From an uncultured Eudoraea sp. (GTDB taxonomy: Bacteria; Bacteroidota; Bacteroidia; Flavobacteriales; Flavobacteriaceae): a stretch of DNA of 64,000 bases. A program made the translations under genes and the position numbers. The stretch lies in NCBI RefSeq assembly GCF_947258925.1, contig NZ_CAMYKG010000012.1, forward strand, positions 1-64,000, given 5' to 3'. Shown here in pieces: positions 61,513-64,000 of the stretch (within the stretch, counting starts at the first letter, position 1; each line of letters starts with the position of its first letter). The notes under the pieces were generated by a model that did no database searches, was not told the origin of the DNA, and was given only the letters and a program-made list of their open reading frames with translations.

Positions 61513-61845
61513 TTAACAGCAATCTTGGTTTTCGGTTAAGTCTTGGTTTAGAAATTCGGTCATTACAGTTTTCATTGCTGTCCAATTTTCTTTATGAATG
61601 CAGTAACAAACACTTGTTCCTTCTACATTTCCTTTAATCAAGCCTAAATGTTTTAGTTCTTTCAAATGTTGTGAGATTGTAGGTTGGGCTAATCCAATTT
61701 CGTTTACCAAATCTCCGCAAAAACAAGAGTTGATTTTAAACAAATGTTGTAAAATAGCTACTCTTGCCGGATGTCCGAATACTTTTGCAAAAAGAGAAAT
61801 TTCATTTTGTTGGTCAGTAAACATTTCGGTTTTCGCTAATCCCAT
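61513..61845 (-). CDS. arsR: ArsR-family regulator
   Basis: FGHPARVAILQHLFKINSCFCGDLVNEIGLAQPTISQHLKELKHLGLIKGNVEGTSVCYCI; tail NQDCC. Confidence 0.93.
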   Translation of the reverse strand: MGLAKTEMFTDQQNEISLFAKVFGHPARVAILQHLFKINSCFCGDLVNEIGLAQPTISQHLKELKHLGLIKGNVEGTSVCYCIHKENWTAMKTVMTEFLNQDLTENQDCC

Positions 61846-62027
61846 TTTTGTCCTTTATTAATTCATTGCAATATTACGATTAATATTTTAGTGTTCAATG
61901 TCTTTTTTCGCGTGTTAGCAAAAAACAGCTCTTTTATTTTATCGGGCAATGGAATTGAGCGGACTACAAACCCTGATGTTTAGCCCATCGCCTGCCATTA
62001 ATTATACAAAATGTTAGCAAATGTTTT

Positions 62028-63107
62028 TCATTCAATAGCTACTTCTTTCAGCTTCTTAAAAAAAGCTCTCTTTCTTTCTGAATTTATACCCCAATCAACA
62101 GGCATACTCTGGTAACCTGATTCAAATCCTTCATCCTTCATCCGGTAGTCAAAGAAACCCCATGATGCATATGCTTTGACTGCAGTTGCAAAATTGGACG
62201 AATCGGATTCGAAATTAAAATGATCGTCTTCATTAAAAACCAGAGGTTTTGACGTGTAACCAGCAACATTCCTGGCAGCTTGAATTAATTCAGTAATTTG
62301 CGACGGTTCATTAAGACCATTACCGTGCAATAAAATAAAATCTGCTACTGTTACAACAGATGATTCAGGAACATAACCACCTCCATAACTTGTACTGACA
62401 AGCAGATTATATCCATCCTTTTTTGTATTCTGAACTCTTCTAATTAGCTCATGAACCCGATTTGGTTGTAGTATTTCATGATCGTACCTAACATTGCATT
62501 CATTGTTTATTTCTATCAAAATGTGCTTGTATCCTTTGTTTAGTATCCAATTTGTAATGTTATCTGTTGAATTAATTACTGCCTGTTCATTTTCTAAATT
62601 CTGATCCTGACCAAAGTAAAAATATCCTAAAATTACAACCATATTCAGCTCGTCGGCTTTGTCCAGTATTCGTTCGAGTCGAGCCATATAATCTGCCCTC
62701 AATTCGCCTTTATCATCAAAAGCCGAGTTGATCCATTCTTTATTTCCATATCCCAAAGGACTGCCTCCCTGAAGATTAAGAGTAAAAGAAAGTAGTCCAT
62801 GGCTACGCCATTCTTCCATATTGGAAACAAATTCATTTGTATTTCTGTCCGCATCCCAAAGTTTGGTGTCCGGATAAGCAAACTGATCTCGTGTATCGGG
62901 ATTTAAATCATCAAAAATCCCTTGAACCATTCTGGAATTAAAAAGAAGCCCCTCAATCTTATTTCCCTTCCAATACCTTCCTTTATAGGTGAGCTCTCCA
63001 TTAATTAAAAACTGATTTTCAGATATGGTTACAATAGTCTTTCTTTCATTGTTCGAGCATGAAATAAATCCAAAGAACAGAACAAATACTAATAATTTTA
63101 TTTTCAT
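62028..63107 (-). CDS. lipoprotein glycoside hydrolase-like (clan GH-A, GH5-like)
   Basis: Lipobox FISCSNN; HILIEINNECNVRYDHEI acid/base region, PLVFNEDDHF nucleophile region. Confidence 0.7.
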   Translation of the reverse strand: MKIKLLVFVLFFGFISCSNNERKTIVTISENQFLINGELTYKGRYWKGNKIEGLLFNSRMVQGIFDDLNPDTRDQFAYPDTKLWDADRNTNEFVSNMEEWRSHGLLSFTLNLQGGSPLGYGNKEWINSAFDDKGELRADYMARLERILDKADELNMVVILGYFYFGQDQNLENEQAVINSTDNITNWILNKGYKHILIEINNECNVRYDHEILQPNRVHELIRRVQNTKKDGYNLLVSTSYGGGYVPESSVVTVADFILLHGNGLNEPSQITELIQAARNVAGYTSKPLVFNEDDHFNFESDSSNFATAVKAYASWGFFDYRMKDEGFESGYQSMPVDWGINSERKRAFFKKLKEVAIE

Positions 63108-63128
63108 AGTTGGTTAATCTGAATGTTT

Positions 63129-63199
63129 GCTAACGGTCTCGTATATGAACCGTCCCGATAGCTATCGGGATAATGGTTTATATGCATTATTGTATGCCG
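63129..63199. repeat. structured intergenic element, cassette-boundary family, with perfect inner palindrome TCCCGATAGCTATCGGGA
   Basis: GCTAACGGTCTCGTATATGAACC ... GGTTTATATGCATTATTGTATGCCG; palindrome 63153-63170. Confidence 0.7.
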
Positions 63200-63224
63200 T
63201 TTATTCTTTTCCCAAATTTACAGG

Positions 63225-64000
63225 TTATTCTATAATTGTTATTTCCACATTATCTATCCAAACCGTTCCGAAATCACGAAGATAAATGCCATAGTGTATT
63301 ATATCTGCTTTATCATCAACTTGAGCTTCTATCTCATAAATTTTCCATTCATTAGAATCAACACGATATTTGTCAAGACTGTCAAATAGAGGTGGCAGTC
63401 CGTCATGTGCACTATCTAAAGGATCAGGATCTATTGATAACCTAAGAAACGCAAAGTTAGATTCATCAATTTCTGCCTTAGCAGCTACCTTAAGTCGAAT
63501 TGTTTTTCCTCTATATGGTGTTGCATCAATGTATTGCCTCAAATTAGCTGCAATTTCACCATATTTTAAACCTTTTTCACGCTGAATCATTGCGGAGTGT
63601 TTCCCTTGGTATGGATCTTTATCACTTACAGTCATTTTTACGCCTAATCGTTGAAATTTAGACCAAGCTACCCAACCATCTGGCACTTCTCCTGGACTAT
63701 TATTCTCAAAACCAGTATTGGTTGGCTGATTCTGTTTTTCAGTAATCAACCACATATGATCATAATCCGAATCATTTATATCAACTACTGCTGAAGTTGA
63801 ATCAATATAAATAAGTGCGTCAAAGGCTTTTGCATGATTATATGGCCAATAGAACTGTTCAGCTTCATTTTCATTGAAACCTCCTCCCGAATTTCTTGTT
63901 AACCTTTCTTGATTAAACCATTTAAATACAGCTTCATTTTTTGGCAAGTTAGCTAGATCTACCACAGCTAAACTCATATTCGTACTAGCCATAACATATT
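63225..64000 (-). CDS. erythromycin esterase-like protein, C-terminal part plus beta-sandwich/CBM-like domain (continues beyond window end)
   Basis: AEQFYWPYNHAKAFDALIYIDSTSAVVDI; reading frame stays open past the internal Met at 63992. Confidence 0.6.
   Translation of the reverse strand, partial: YVMASTNMSLAVVDLANLPKNEAVFKWFNQERLTRNSGGGFNENEAEQFYWPYNHAKAFDALIYIDSTSAVVDINDSDYDHMWLITEKQNQPTNTGFENNSPGEVPDGWVAWSKFQRLGVKMTVSDKDPYQGKHSAMIQREKGLKYGEIAANLRQYIDATPYRGKTIRLKVAAKAEIDESNFAFLRLSIDPDPLDSAHDGLPPLFDSLDKYRVDSNEWKIYEIEAQVDDKADIIHYGIYLRDFGTVWIDNVEITIIE

Noticed and set aside
42959-63199. Calling the region a classical integron cassette array outright
   Set aside because: No IntI or attI in the window, and most element cores are RYYAAC/GTTRRY rather than RYYYAAC/GTTRRRY; kept only as attC-like

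Overview
64-kb window from a marine-type Bacteroidetes/Flavobacteriia genome (AT-rich, TAnnTTTG-like promoters, DUF6090/DUF4440/VPS10-like families), with almost all genes on the minus strand. I saw no rRNA, tRNA, CRISPR array, IS element or prophage.

The left ~42 kb is ordinary chromosomal content: MDR oxidoreductases, peptidases, penicillin acylase, katG, bestrophin and a sugar porter. It contains one standout locus, a divergently transcribed oxidosqualene cyclase (6797-8758, DCTAE motif) and squalene monooxygenase (9063-10451). This is a sterol or arborane-type triterpenol pathway, which is rare in bacteria. A perfect 21-bp palindrome lies in the shared intergenic region, and the cyclase carries two unusual active-site residues.

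The right ~20 kb (about 42.9-63.2 kb) has a different texture. Unrelated single-gene modules (VOC, Fic, GH51, FAD oxidase, ars operon, decayed parDE) are separated by a family of structured intergenic elements. These have attC-like ends (gene orientation: GCCAACAATGTATAA ... TTATACnnnCCGTTGGC). A mobile mystery protein A/B (HTH + Fic) pair in this region is preceded by four GTAAAC-N6-GTTKAC operators spaced exactly 32 bp apart. Other observations include a frameshifted cyclase-family gene at an A8 run and a ParD/ParE deletion junction. All family calls are by eye from the translated ORFs; no database search was run.
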